NCBI GenBank assembly: GCA_900318015.1
Contig: ONJB01000012.1
Location: forward strand, 36,943-100,942
Length of the DNA: 64,000 nt
Source: an uncultured Bacteroidales bacterium
Lineage (GTDB): Bacteria > Bacteroidota > Bacteroidia > Bacteroidales > UBA932
Direction: 5' to 3'
This document shows, one piece after another, positions 12,955 through 23,931 of this stretch. The notes beneath the pieces were generated by a model that saw nothing but the letters and a program-made list of their open reading frames with translations, did not search any database and was not told where the DNA came from. The number at the start of each line of letters is the position of its first letter. The first letter of the stretch is position 1. The position numbers and the translations under genes are program-made.

Positions 12955-15210
12955 TTAGATGGTAACTTCAGCCTGCTGGCGGATGTCGTCGGAAGCGGCG
13001 CCGAGCAGGAGGACGAGCTTGCCGTGCTCCAGGTCCCAGGCGTTCTTGTCGACGTTCCAGTAGCGGAGGTCCTTCACGGGAATCTCGAGGGTGACGGTCT
13101 TGGTCTCACCGGCGGCGAGGGTCACACGGTCGAAGGCCTTGAGTTCCTTCACCGGCCACTCGACCGTGGCTTCCGGACGGGCGACGTACAGCTGGACAAC
13201 CTCGTCGGCGGTCATGCCGCCCTTGTTGGTGAGGTTGAAGGTCACCTTCACGACGTCCTTCTTGGCGGAAGCCTTGACGGAGCCGTACTCGAAGTCAACA
13301 TAGGAGAGGCCGTGGCCGAAGGCGTACATCGGCTTCACGTTCTTGGTGTCGAACCAGCGGTAGCCCACGAGGGAGCCTTCCGTGTACTTGGACACGGGCT
13401 TCGGCATCTTGGCCATCATTTCCTGGATTTCCTCCCGGGACATCCGGGTGCGGTCCTGGCGGTACATGAGGGTGAAGAGGTCACCGCCCTGGGTCTTGTC
13501 GGGGAAGTTGCCCAGCGCATAGGCCGGGGAATCCTCGAGCTTGGCCGGGAAGGTGAAAGGAAGCTTGCCGGACGGGGCGATGTCGCCGAAGAGGACCTCG
13601 GCGAGGGCGGTGCCGCCTTCGGTTCCGTTCCACCAGCCCTGGACGATGGCCGGGGAGACGGGCTCGAGCTGACGGAGGTCGGTGGGACCACCGGAGATAA
13701 GGACGGTCACGAGATTCGGGTTGGCCTCATAGAGGGCGGCGACGACCTCGTTCTGGCCGACGGGCAGGTCGATGTTCTGACGGTCGGAGCCTTCGGTTTC
13801 GATGCTCTTGTTGGTGCCGCCGAAGAAGATCACCAGGTCGGCGTCCTTGGCGAGGGCGACAGCCTCCGCGCAGAGCTCGGGATCGGCAGCCTCGTCGATG
13901 GCAGCGGCCTCCAGCGGGTTCGGCGTAGCCGGGGCCGGTCCCCAGCGGCGGCCCGGGAAGTTCTTGTAACCAGGGGCGTAGGTCACCTGGACATCGGCAC
14001 CGGCACGCTTGCAGATGCCTTCGAGCGGGGTGACTTCATAGAGGGCTTTGACACCGGCGCCCATACCGCCGCTCTGGGTCTTCAGGACAGCGTTCTGGCC
14101 GATGACAGCAATCTTCTTCACGCTCTTCGCAATCGGGAGCACACCACCCTGGTTCTTGAGGAGGACGATGGATTTCTCGGCGACCTGCTTGGCGATCTGC
14201 TGGCACTCCGGCTGGGAGGTCATCTTGGTGTTGGCGACGTCGTCCGGGATGGCCTCGACGGCGTAGCGGACACGGAGGATCTGCTTGACCTTCTCATTGA
14301 CCATCTCCTCGGTGAGCTTGCCCACCTTGATGGAGTCGATGACCGGCTGGCCCAGGTAGTTGGAGCCCGTCATCTGGACGTTCAGGCCGTGGAGCATGGC
14401 GCCCATGGTGCTGTGCGTGCCGCCCCAGTCGGAGACGGTGAAGCCCTTGAATCCCCACTCGCCGCGGAGGATTTCGTTCAGCAGGTGCTCGTTCTCGGAG
14501 CAGTAGTCGCCGTTCACCTTGTTGTAGGCCGGCATCACGCTCATGGCGCCGCCTTCGACGACCGCGCTCTCGAACGGCTTGAGGTAGATCTCGCGGAGGG
14601 TGCGCTCATCGATCTGGGCGTCCACGCTGCCGCGGTTGGTCTCCTGGTTGTTCACGGCGAAGTGCTTGATGCACACCGCGGTGCCCTTGTCCTGCACACC
14701 GAGGGTGTACTGCAGGGAGAGGGCAGCGGAGAGGATCGGATCCTCGGACAGGTACTCATAGGTACGGCCGCCCACAGGCAGGCGCTGGATGTTCACGGCC
14801 GGGCCGAGGATCACGTCCTTGCCGCGGAGACGGGCTTCCGTGCCCATGCCGGTGCCGTACAGGTAGGCCATTTCCTTGGACCAGGTGGCCGCGAGGGCGG
14901 ATCCGGTCGGGAAATAGGTGGCGGAGTCGAGGGTCCAGCCAGCGGACTGGAAGCCGTTCGGGACGCCTTCCTCGCGGATGCCGAAGGGACCGTCGGCATA
15001 GTGCATGTCGGCGATGCCGAGGCGCTCCACACCGGCCGAAGACATGTTGGTCTTCGAGTGCAGCATGTTCACCTTCTCTTCCAGGGTCATCTGAGCGATG
15101 ATCTTGTCGATTTCCTTGTCATGGGCGGTAAGCTTGTCCTGCGGGTTGCGGCTTGTGGAGCACGAGACCGCCAGGAGTGCCGGGACAAGAAAAAGCAATA
15201 CTTTTCTCAT
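12955..15210 (-). CDS. GH3 family beta-glucosidase lipoprotein
   Basis: Exo-beta-glycosidase anchored by lipidation (signal MRKVLLFLVPALLAVSC). Family features: KHFAVNNQETNR, the nucleophile Asp261 in FTVSDWGG, the alpha/beta sandwich with GQNAVLKTQSGGMGAG, a PA14-free middle region, and a C-terminal fibronectin-III-like domain after YAFGHGLSY. Length (751) is normal. It sits between SusD and the esterase in a minus-strand operon with short gaps. Probably a beta-glucosidase trimming imported or surface oligosaccharides. Confidence 0.94.
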   Translation of the reverse strand: MRKVLLFLVPALLAVSCSTSRNPQDKLTAHDKEIDKIIAQMTLEEKVNMLHSKTNMSSAGVERLGIADMHYADGPFGIREEGVPNGFQSAGWTLDSATYFPTGSALAATWSKEMAYLYGTGMGTEARLRGKDVILGPAVNIQRLPVGGRTYEYLSEDPILSAALSLQYTLGVQDKGTAVCIKHFAVNNQETNRGSVDAQIDERTLREIYLKPFESAVVEGGAMSVMPAYNKVNGDYCSENEHLLNEILRGEWGFKGFTVSDWGGTHSTMGAMLHGLNVQMTGSNYLGQPVIDSIKVGKLTEEMVNEKVKQILRVRYAVEAIPDDVANTKMTSQPECQQIAKQVAEKSIVLLKNQGGVLPIAKSVKKIAVIGQNAVLKTQSGGMGAGVKALYEVTPLEGICKRAGADVQVTYAPGYKNFPGRRWGPAPATPNPLEAAAIDEAADPELCAEAVALAKDADLVIFFGGTNKSIETEGSDRQNIDLPVGQNEVVAALYEANPNLVTVLISGGPTDLRQLEPVSPAIVQGWWNGTEGGTALAEVLFGDIAPSGKLPFTFPAKLEDSPAYALGNFPDKTQGGDLFTLMYRQDRTRMSREEIQEMMAKMPKPVSKYTEGSLVGYRWFDTKNVKPMYAFGHGLSYVDFEYGSVKASAKKDVVKVTFNLTNKGGMTADEVVQLYVARPEATVEWPVKELKAFDRVTLAAGETKTVTLEIPVKDLRYWNVDKNAWDLEHGKLVLLLGAASDDIRQQAEVTI

Positions 15211-15238
15211 ATGAAAAACGGCTAATGGGTTTTCAGGA

Positions 15239-17110
15239 TTACTTCCAGCCTTCGTTCTGGTACAGGCCGTCGGAACCGGTGTTCAGGTCGATGTAGGTCT
15301 GCGGGATGGGCCACAGGTTGAACTTGATCTCACCGGTGTCCTCCGCCCAGCGGCGGGTGTTGGGATAGAGCTCGGAAGCGGGGGCGCTGGTACGGGCGGA
15401 ATACATGCCGTGGTCGTAGATGCGCTTCTTCCACTCGGCGGGCTTCATCCGCAGGAAGGTCGCCCAACGGAACTCCTCGTACAGAAGCTCGCGGCCGCGT
15501 TCGTCCAGGATGGTGTCGATGTCCACCGTGGAGAACGGGTTGGCCTCGGCGCGGGCACGGACCGCGTTGACGGCTGCGGTCGCACCGGCGACGTCACCGC
15601 CGCGAAGCTTGGCCTCGGCCAGGAGGAAATAGACCTCCGCGGTACGGGCGGCGTACTTGGAACGGTAGAAGTTGATGAACTTGCCGAACCAGGAGAAGCC
15701 AGGATCGTTGGGATCGTAATCCCAGGTGTCGAAAGGAGTCTCCTTGTACCAGATCGGGAAAAAGATACCGGAGAGTTCCGGCGTGTCGCGCTTGATGTGG
15801 TTCCATCCGACCTTCTGCTCGTACAGGGGGTGCTTGTCGTCGCAGCACATGAACTCGGTGATCACGGAAACGTCCTCGAGGTAACGGAGGTCCTTGCCCA
15901 GGGAGTTGTTGTTGTGCGCATTGTCCCACTGGGTGTAGGAGGCGTACCAGGTAGGAGTGACCTGGGCCCAGCCGGTACCACCGTGGCTGGCGGGGCTCAT
16001 CGCACCGCCGTACTTGGCGGAGAAGGCCTTCCAGGGACCGTCGGCAGCGCCTGCAGCCTTGTATTCGGTCGCCCACTCGTAGTCCTGCAGGGCAGGGGTC
16101 AGGCCGAGGGTGTTGCAGCGACGGCCGCCGGGAGTCGGGTTGAAGAAGTCACCGCCGTTCGCGGCGAAAGTCGCATAGTCGGGAGCGGAAACCATGATCC
16201 AGATCGCCTCGGTATTCTGGGCGCTGACGATGTTCTGGGCCACGAAGAGGTCGGTGATGACGTTACCCTTGGCGTTCTCGTTGGGAATGCCGTAGTGGGA
16301 ACCGGTCGCGCCGATGTTGCGGACGCCGAAGCGCTTGGTCATCATTGGATGGTGGTCGATCACTTCCTGGGCGTACTTGGCGGCGTTGGTATAGTCGGCC
16401 TTGTCGTCGTTGTTCTCCACGCCACGGGCGATGAGGGCCTCGGCGAGGTACATGCCGGCGGCACCCTTTCCGGCGCGGCCGTATTCAGCGGAGATATTCC
16501 AGGGCAGGGCGGCATAGGCGGCCGTGAGGTCTTCGATGGCCACATTGTAGGTTTCCAGGCGGGAAGCGCGGTCGTAGGCGTAGTTCGGGGTCTCGCCATA
16601 CTCCAGCACGAGCGGAACGCCGCCGAAGAGTTCGGCCAGACGCAGGTAGGACAGGCCGCGCAGGAACTTGGCCTCACCCGTCACGCGGGCCTTGGCATCG
16701 TCGCTGGGCCAGTCGACCTCGTCCATCTTGAGGAGGGCAAGGTTCGCGTAGGAGACCACCTTGTAGAACTTGTCCCAAAGGCTCTTGGGAAGGGAGGAGG
16801 TGGCGGACCAGGCGGCGGTGAAGTTGCTCATGTGCTGGTTGGCGCCGAGCTGGTACTTGTTGTCCACCATGTCCGTACCGGTGAAGGTGTTGTAGCAGAG
16901 GCCCTGGCCCATGGAGCCCGGGAAGTAGAGTTCCTCGAACTCGAAGTAGCCGGTCAGGAGCGTATTGACCACCTGGTCGGAGGTGTTGTAGGCGTTGGCG
17001 ATGGTGAGCTGGGCCTTCGGCTTCTCTTCGAGGAAGGCATTGTCAGGTTCGCAGGAAACAGCGGCCATGCAGCCCAGAACGGCACCGATGATATATTTGT
17101 ATGCTTTCAT
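15239..17110 (-). CDS. SusD/RagB-family glycan-binding lipoprotein
   Basis: Lipoprotein of 623 residues (lipobox MAAVSC), larger than average for SusD. Family features are the N-terminal TPR-like helices (FLRGLSYLRLAELFGG) and the C-terminal DERGRELLYEEFRW and SuSD-type tail ending NEGWK. It follows the SusC gene by 30 bases. Partner of the transporter at 17141-20149 in glycan capture at the outer membrane. Confidence 0.95.
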   Translation of the reverse strand: MKAYKYIIGAVLGCMAAVSCEPDNAFLEEKPKAQLTIANAYNTSDQVVNTLLTGYFEFEELYFPGSMGQGLCYNTFTGTDMVDNKYQLGANQHMSNFTAAWSATSSLPKSLWDKFYKVVSYANLALLKMDEVDWPSDDAKARVTGEAKFLRGLSYLRLAELFGGVPLVLEYGETPNYAYDRASRLETYNVAIEDLTAAYAALPWNISAEYGRAGKGAAGMYLAEALIARGVENNDDKADYTNAAKYAQEVIDHHPMMTKRFGVRNIGATGSHYGIPNENAKGNVITDLFVAQNIVSAQNTEAIWIMVSAPDYATFAANGGDFFNPTPGGRRCNTLGLTPALQDYEWATEYKAAGAADGPWKAFSAKYGGAMSPASHGGTGWAQVTPTWYASYTQWDNAHNNNSLGKDLRYLEDVSVITEFMCCDDKHPLYEQKVGWNHIKRDTPELSGIFFPIWYKETPFDTWDYDPNDPGFSWFGKFINFYRSKYAARTAEVYFLLAEAKLRGGDVAGATAAVNAVRARAEANPFSTVDIDTILDERGRELLYEEFRWATFLRMKPAEWKKRIYDHGMYSARTSAPASELYPNTRRWAEDTGEIKFNLWPIPQTYIDLNTGSDGLYQNEGWK

Positions 17111-17140
17111 GATATCTTGTGCGATTGATCGTTGATGGGA

Positions 17141-20100
17141 CTAAAGGGTAACGTTGACACCCAGGGTGACGGCACGCGGGATACCGATTCCGTAACCGCT
17201 GCGGTTTTCAGGGTCACTCATCTTCCAGAAAGGAGCGAAGTAGAAGAGGTTACGGCCGCTCAGGGTGACGCGGGCGTTCTTCAGGCCGATCTTCTGCGCG
17301 ATCTTGCCCATGTTGTAGGACAGGGAGAGGTCCTGCAGGCGGACGTGGCCGAAGGAGTTGTACACCTGGTACTTGGAGTCGCTGTAGTTCGGCTTCGGAT
17401 AGGTGTTGTTGGGCTCCTGCTTGGTCCAGAACGGGATGTCGAAGGCGGAGCAGGCCGCCGTGGTGTCGTAGGTGCTGTAGGCGAAGGTGTTGTTCGCGAG
17501 GCCGAATCCGCCGCCGCCGAAGATGCCCTGGACGAGCATGTAGAACTGCCAGTTGCCGTAGCGGAGGGTGTTGGACCAGGACAGGCGGAAGTTCTCGTCG
17601 CCATAGCCCAGGATCTGCCGGTCGTCCGGGGACGGGTTGTTGGTCTGCTGGCCGTCGAGGGTGAAGAAGATCGGCTGGCCGGCATAGTCGCCGTCCTGGA
17701 AGATGCCTTCCGTCTTGTAGCCGAAGATGGTGTTGATCGGCTTGCCGATGAACAGGCTGCTGGTGATATCGTCCTGACCGTCACCGTAGAGTTCGACGAT
17801 CTTGTTGCGGTTCAGGGTGAACACGAAGTCGGAGTTCCAGGTCAGGCTCTTGGTCTTGACGGGGACGGTGTTGAAGTTGATTTCGACACCCTTGTTGTCC
17901 ACGCGGCCCATGGTGGCCTTCTGGGAGGTGATACCGGCCGTCATCACGGGGATGTTGCGCTCGAAGATCTGGTCGGTGGTCTTGGAGGCGTAGGCGTTGA
18001 CGTCCACATGGAGACGACCCTTCACGAAGTCGGCCTCGAAGCCGCCGTTCCAGGAAGTGGTGGTCTGCCAGGCCAGGGTCGGGTTGCCCAGGGTGGCGAG
18101 CTTCTGACCCCAGTGGGTGGTACCGCCATAGTAGTTCGGAATCTGGCCGCCCTTCGCCACGGCGATGGTGGACAGGGTACCGTACGGAGACAGGGTCTGG
18201 GCACCGTTCTTACCCCAGGAGAGCTTGAGCTTGAGGAAGTCCAGCCACTTGATGCCCTTCATGAATTCCTCGTTGGTCGCCGTCCAGGCGACACCGAAGG
18301 CCGGGAAGTTACCCCACTTGTGCTCGGCGCCGAACACGGAGGAACCGTCGCGGCGGAGGGAGGCGTTGAAATGATAGGTATCCCGGAAGGAGTAGATGAT
18401 ACGTCCCAGGTAACCCACGTCCGTGTGGAGGACATAGGACGGGTTGTTCACCACCTTGGTATCCGCGTTGCCCAGGCCGTACCAGCCGGTGAGCGTGTTG
18501 CCGGCTTCCGTGAAGCCCTGGCCGGAGATGCTCTCGCCGGTGGATTCCGCGCTGTCGCGGGTGTATACCAGGGAGGCGTTCAGGTAATGCTCGCCGAAGG
18601 AACGGGTGTAGGAGAGGATGGCGTCCATCACCCAGTTCTCGCTCAGGGAATTGCTGATGGAACCGCTGGCGGTCGCGAGGTTGTAGTACTCCGCGGTCTG
18701 GCCCTTGCCTTCCAGGTCATTGGAGAGGAGGGCGACGGTGTTGTTCTCGTGCGTGAAGCTGTAGTTCTTGGACTGCACCTTGGTGTAGGAGGCGTTCATC
18801 TTGAAGTTGAGGCCCTGCACCCAGGGGATGTTGATGCTCACGTAACCGCCGAGGTTCAAGTTGAAGCGGCGGTTGTCCTTTTCGCGGCCGACGGTCCACA
18901 GCGGGTTCACGGAGGAGGCGTTCACGCCTTCCACATAGTAACGGAGGGTCTTCCCGTCCGGGAGATAGGGCTCCATGTACGGGGAGTTCTTGTAGGAGAG
19001 GGAGGCAGCGACGGAATCATCGAAGGAGTTCGTATAGGCCATGTTGGTACCGACTTCGATGTTCTTGGTGACCTTGGAGGTGAGGTTCATGGACACGTTG
19101 TTGCGCGTGAACTCGTTGCCGACGGTCATACCCTTCTGCTGGGAACGGCCGAGAGCGACATAGTAGTTGGAGTTCTGCGTACGGCCGCTGAAGTTCAGGT
19201 TGTAGTTCTGGGTGTAACCGACGCGGGTGGCCAGGTCGTACCAGTCCGTGGTCTTGCCGGCCTCGTAGTTGGCCTTCTCGAGGAAGGACATCCAGGAGGT
19301 GTTGGTCAGGTCGTCCGAACCCTTGCGGGCGTTGGAGAACTTGATGTAGTTCTCCGGAGAGAGGAATTTCTGCCGGTAGGAACGGGTGGAGAACTGCTGG
19401 GAAGTGCTGAAGTTGATAACCGGCTTTCCTTCCTGGCCCTTCTTGAGGGTGATCATGATCACGCCGTTGGCGGCCTTGGAACCGTAGGCGGCGAGGGAGG
19501 TGGCATCCTTCAGGACGCTGATGGATTCGATGGAGTTTTGGTCGATGTCTTCCAGGTTGCCGGTGAAGATGACGCCGTTCACGACCAGCAGCGGAGAGGA
19601 GCTGGTGGAATTGATGGAACGACGGCCGCGCACGCGGATGCTGGCGTTGCCGCCGACATTGGCGGACTCGGCGCCCATCACGACACCGGAGAGACGGCCG
19701 CGCATCATGTCGGCCACGTTGCTGAGGCCCAGGTTGGCAACCGGAGCGTCTCCGTCGGTCTTCATGACGTCCACGGAGCCGGTGAAGTTCTTCGCACGGG
19801 TGGTACCGTAACCGATGACCACGACGTCATCCAGGATCTGGGTATCCAGTTCCATCTTGACGGTGATGTTGGTCCTGTCACCGACGGTGACTTCCACATC
19901 CTTGTAGCCGATGCTGGTGACGACCAGCACGTCGCTGGGGGCGCAGTTGATTTCGAAGGCACCATCGATGTCGGTGGCGACACCCGTGGTAGTGCCCTTG
20001 ATCATGACGGCGGCGCCGATGACGCCTTGGTCAGTCTCGTCGAGGACGACGCCCTTGACGGTCTTGTTCTGGGCGGACAGCAGGGACGCGCCGAGGATGA

Positions 20101-20149
20101 CTCCCCAGAGCGTCAGCAGCAACCGCTTAGGCAAGTTGTTGATTCTCAT
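17141..20149 (-). CDS. SusC/RagA-type TonB-dependent outer-membrane transporter
   Basis: Complete SusC, about 1,002 residues from the start at 20149. Signal peptide MRINNLPKRLLLTLWG...LSAQ. A carboxypeptidase-like regulatory domain (KTVKGVVLDE...ATDIDGAFEI) precedes DDVVVIGYG and the plug (IRVRGRRSIN, VLKDATSLAAYG). The beta-barrel ends in NVTL. The frame extends further upstream to 20254, but 20149 begins a proper signal peptide, and the upstream part would overlap the esterase gene. Imports oligosaccharides released by the surrounding GH9/GH3/CE1 enzymes. Confidence 0.96.
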   Translation of the reverse strand: MRINNLPKRLLLTLWGVILGASLLSAQNKTVKGVVLDETDQGVIGAAVMIKGTTTGVATDIDGAFEINCAPSDVLVVTSIGYKDVEVTVGDRTNITVKMELDTQILDDVVVIGYGTTRAKNFTGSVDVMKTDGDAPVANLGLSNVADMMRGRLSGVVMGAESANVGGNASIRVRGRRSINSTSSSPLLVVNGVIFTGNLEDIDQNSIESISVLKDATSLAAYGSKAANGVIMITLKKGQEGKPVINFSTSQQFSTRSYRQKFLSPENYIKFSNARKGSDDLTNTSWMSFLEKANYEAGKTTDWYDLATRVGYTQNYNLNFSGRTQNSNYYVALGRSQQKGMTVGNEFTRNNVSMNLTSKVTKNIEVGTNMAYTNSFDDSVAASLSYKNSPYMEPYLPDGKTLRYYVEGVNASSVNPLWTVGREKDNRRFNLNLGGYVSINIPWVQGLNFKMNASYTKVQSKNYSFTHENNTVALLSNDLEGKGQTAEYYNLATASGSISNSLSENWVMDAILSYTRSFGEHYLNASLVYTRDSAESTGESISGQGFTEAGNTLTGWYGLGNADTKVVNNPSYVLHTDVGYLGRIIYSFRDTYHFNASLRRDGSSVFGAEHKWGNFPAFGVAWTATNEEFMKGIKWLDFLKLKLSWGKNGAQTLSPYGTLSTIAVAKGGQIPNYYGGTTHWGQKLATLGNPTLAWQTTTSWNGGFEADFVKGRLHVDVNAYASKTTDQIFERNIPVMTAGITSQKATMGRVDNKGVEINFNTVPVKTKSLTWNSDFVFTLNRNKIVELYGDGQDDITSSLFIGKPINTIFGYKTEGIFQDGDYAGQPIFFTLDGQQTNNPSPDDRQILGYGDENFRLSWSNTLRYGNWQFYMLVQGIFGGGGFGLANNTFAYSTYDTTAACSAFDIPFWTKQEPNNTYPKPNYSDSKYQVYNSFGHVRLQDLSLSYNMGKIAQKIGLKNARVTLSGRNLFYFAPFWKMSDPENRSGYGIGIPRAVTLGVNVTL

Positions 20150-20199
20150 TTCGTTGTTGGTTAGTAAGGTTAATAAGGTATAGTTGGATTCAGTTTCGG

Positions 20200-21363
<1,164 letters not shown>

Positions 21364-21377
21364 TTATTAGTCCGCGA

Positions 21378-21385
21378 CAAAGGTA
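21378..21385 (-). promoter_or_regulatory. -7 promoter box for the esterase-susCD operon
   Basis: Reads TACCTTTG on the minus strand, matching TAnnTTTG. The predicted leader to the start at 21351 is about 20 bases. Confidence 0.6.
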
Positions 21386-21422
21386 CGGATTCACTTCCAC
21401 TGGCTTTGCTTCCTATGTTTAA

Positions 21423-21442
21423 ATTGTTGTACGATTGTTCAA
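21423..21442 (-). promoter_or_regulatory. operator-like direct repeat ATTGTT-N5-ATTGTTCAA
   Basis: Two ATTGTT hexamers (21423 and 21434 on the plus strand) lie 37 bases upstream of the esterase -7 box. A near-copy sits at the same distance upstream of the operon promoter at 33587. The position suits an activator site. The regulator is not in the window. Confidence 0.45.
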
Positions 21443-21468
21443 ACCTGCCTGAACAGGTGTTAAAAGCG

Positions 21469-23766
21469 CTACCGAATGCCGTACAGATAGCCCAGGAGGG
21501 CCATCTTGCCCCGCATGGTCTCGCGTGGGGTGAACTCGCCGTTCACCCAGAAGTAGCGCTGGTTGAAGAAGGATTCCTGGCGGGGCCAGCCGCCGGTGTT
21601 CCAATCGGGATAGCACAGTTTCAGGATGATCTGGGCGTCGCCGCCGTTGCCGGGCGACCAGGTCTCCGTGCCGTTGAACGGCGTCTGACCGGGGTGGGTG
21701 CCAGGCTCGCCGTCATTTCGGCCGGTGGTATAGCAGTCGGTGATGTGGCGCGCGCCGAGGCCGGTCATTTCCACGATGTTCGCCGGATTGCGGCCGAGGC
21801 CCCAGCCGGCTTCGTCGTACATCGCCTGCTCCAGTTCTTTCTTCTGTGCGGGATCCTGCGTGATGGCGTGGGCCAGCATCACCAGCTGCAGGTTCTCGGA
21901 CACCTGCCAGCGGGGATCGTCGGCGCTGCGGCGGGAAGGACGGATGAGCCGGGGCTCCATATTCTTCTTATAGGCCTGGGCGATGACGCTCTGGGCCATG
22001 TTCTCACAGAGCTCCGGATAGTGCCTTTCGTGCGGGCACGTCAGGTAGGCGGCCGTTCCCCAGACCTGCCACCAGGCGCTCCGGCCGGTGCCGATGACGG
22101 GGGAGTCCGGTCCCTTCACGGTGCTTTCTTCCGCCAGGATGTCCTCCCATTCCCGCTCGCCGGTGAGATTGTACAGGTATGCGGCGGCCAGTTGCTTGAA
22201 GTCGCGGCCGCGCATGGACCCGTCCCCGATGCCCTGGACGTCGTCCAACTGGAGATTCTCCTGCTTGGAGGCGAAGCGGAAGGCCTTGATCGCCTCGTCC
22301 GTGTAATACTTCTGCAGCTGCATGTTCCCGCCGATGCGGAAGGCTTCGCCGAGCATCGCGCAGTTCGCGGCATTGGCCCAGGCGGCCATTGTCGTGCAGC
22401 CGGCCTGGAACATGACCGTCCAGTCCTTGTCGGGGTTCGTGACGCCTTGCGAATAGGCCTCGCCGTCCCGGATGGACAGGAAGAAGTCCACTTCGTTCCG
22501 GGCCTCGTCCACGATGTCGGGGATCCCGTTGCCGCTTTCCCGGATGCCCAGGTCATCCTCCGAGAGGCGTCCGCCGGTGAGGATGTAGGGGAGGAGCAGG
22601 TCATAGATGTTGCTCACGTGCGCCAGGTGGCGGTCCCAGTCGAAGGCGTCGGAATGGCCGCCGACGACATTCATGTTGACCGGATTTCCAGGGAGCCGGT
22701 GCGCCCAGAAGGAGGATTCTTCCCGGGCCTTGAAATGCGGCTCGTCCCAGACGTCGCCGCGGTTTTTCCGCCAGTCGGGATGCCAGGGATGGAGGTCCGT
22801 CTTGTAGACCACGAACCCTTCCGGGTCCACCCCGGGCGTGAACTGCGGCTGGCGGGGGACCGGCCAGACATGGGCCGGATCGGCGGGTTCCTGCAGACGC
22901 ATGTAATAGTAGCCGCGGACGGAGTAGCGGTAAGGCTGGAAGTAGATGTCGTCCCGGATCTGGAACTCCATGCTGCGGCCGACGTCTTCCACGACCAGGC
23001 AGTAGCGGCCGGGTTCGGAGCCGGTGAAGTCGATGTTCCAGACGTCGGAGCCGGTCAGGTTCTTCCGTCCGGCTTCGTTCACGCTGTCGGAAGCCGGTTT
23101 CCAGAACGTGACCTTGCCGGCTTTCACGGCATGCCAGGTGTCCAGGTTGAGCAGCCACACGGCCTTGCCTTCATAGGCGCTGTAATCCCGTGCACCGCCG
23201 TCGCCGAGCCACATGTACAGGTCGGCCGCCATGCGCTCTTCCCGGGTGGAATAACCGAGGATGTTCACATGCACGGCTTCGGACTGACGGGTCCAGTAAT
23301 AGTATTGGATCTTGGCGGAGGTGATGTCGGAGCCGCTCGCGGCCGGGATGTGGACCGTGTAGATGCATCCTTCCTTCATCGGCTTGGGAAGACGGAGGTA
23401 CAGCCAGTGGTCGAGTTCGGCCGTGAGGGTGTGGTCCCAGTGCATGGGCTTGGACTTGCGGCAGGGTGTGACTGCGACCGTCCCGAAGTCGGGATCGTCC
23501 TCCGAGGTGACGGTCCAGCCGGTCGCGGACGGGTCCAGCCGCGGGTGGAACACCACGAGGGTGTCGTCCCCGTCGACGAACGTGTGCCCGAGGAAGGCGC
23601 TGGGGCCGGTTCCGTTGTCCCGATATCGGACGTCGCCGTCCTGGAACTGGACGACGAGGGTTTCCTTGTCGATGGCCTGGAGGCCTTTGAACCGGGTGGC
23701 ATGCGCCTTTCCACCAGAAAGGAGGGCCGCCGCAAGGACGGCGCAGAACAGGGTGATTCGTTTCAT
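21469..23766 (-). CDS. GH9 family endoglucanase-like enzyme, exported
   Basis: Inverting glycoside hydrolase of family 9 acting on beta-1,4-glucan-type backbones. Signal MKRITLFCAVLAAALLSGGKAHA. A long N-terminal beta-sandwich, including a CelD-type Ig-like domain (about 160-275), precedes the (alpha/alpha)6 catalytic domain. The catalytic Asp pair is recognisable in GGHSDAFDWDRH (369-380). ESGNGIPDIVDEARNEVD and the C-terminal NPANIVEMTG...PFNGTETWSPG region are also typical. The start at 23766 begins the signal peptide; an in-frame ATG at 23850 has no such sequence after it. It suggests the locus targets cellulose-like, mixed-linkage or xyloglucan chains; which of these is not resolvable. 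Confidence 0.88.
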   Translation of the reverse strand: MKRITLFCAVLAAALLSGGKAHATRFKGLQAIDKETLVVQFQDGDVRYRDNGTGPSAFLGHTFVDGDDTLVVFHPRLDPSATGWTVTSEDDPDFGTVAVTPCRKSKPMHWDHTLTAELDHWLYLRLPKPMKEGCIYTVHIPAASGSDITSAKIQYYYWTRQSEAVHVNILGYSTREERMAADLYMWLGDGGARDYSAYEGKAVWLLNLDTWHAVKAGKVTFWKPASDSVNEAGRKNLTGSDVWNIDFTGSEPGRYCLVVEDVGRSMEFQIRDDIYFQPYRYSVRGYYYMRLQEPADPAHVWPVPRQPQFTPGVDPEGFVVYKTDLHPWHPDWRKNRGDVWDEPHFKAREESSFWAHRLPGNPVNMNVVGGHSDAFDWDRHLAHVSNIYDLLLPYILTGGRLSEDDLGIRESGNGIPDIVDEARNEVDFFLSIRDGEAYSQGVTNPDKDWTVMFQAGCTTMAAWANAANCAMLGEAFRIGGNMQLQKYYTDEAIKAFRFASKQENLQLDDVQGIGDGSMRGRDFKQLAAAYLYNLTGEREWEDILAEESTVKGPDSPVIGTGRSAWWQVWGTAAYLTCPHERHYPELCENMAQSVIAQAYKKNMEPRLIRPSRRSADDPRWQVSENLQLVMLAHAITQDPAQKKELEQAMYDEAGWGLGRNPANIVEMTGLGARHITDCYTTGRNDGEPGTHPGQTPFNGTETWSPGNGGDAQIILKLCYPDWNTGGWPRQESFFNQRYFWVNGEFTPRETMRGKMALLGYLYGIR

Positions 23767-23866
23767 ATCCTGAACAATTGAGGATGTTAAGATAGTCTTT
23801 TTCAATAGGATATGCAAGGGTGGCAGGGATTTTTGAATAAAAGCGGCCAATCCCGCGTTTTTTTAT

Positions 23867-23874
23867 TATATTTG
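23867..23874 (+). promoter_or_regulatory. -7 promoter box for the oxidoreductase-DUF1080 operon
   Basis: TATATTTG, a TAnnTTTG match, inside an AT-rich stretch that stands out from its GC-rich surroundings. The leader to the start at 23932 would be about 50 bases. Confidence 0.6.
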
Positions 23875-23931
23875 TACAATTAACCACTCGTTCGTGAAAA
23901 AACGACACAATCACTAATAGCTAACCCAATT

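Noticed and set aside
17132-20164. Very long open frame antisense to the second susC, and similar ones opposite GH3, metH and GH9 genes
   Set aside because: These are mirror frames caused by GC-rich codon use; the encoded sequences are Gly/Val/His-rich and lack any family signature, while the other strand has clear domains.
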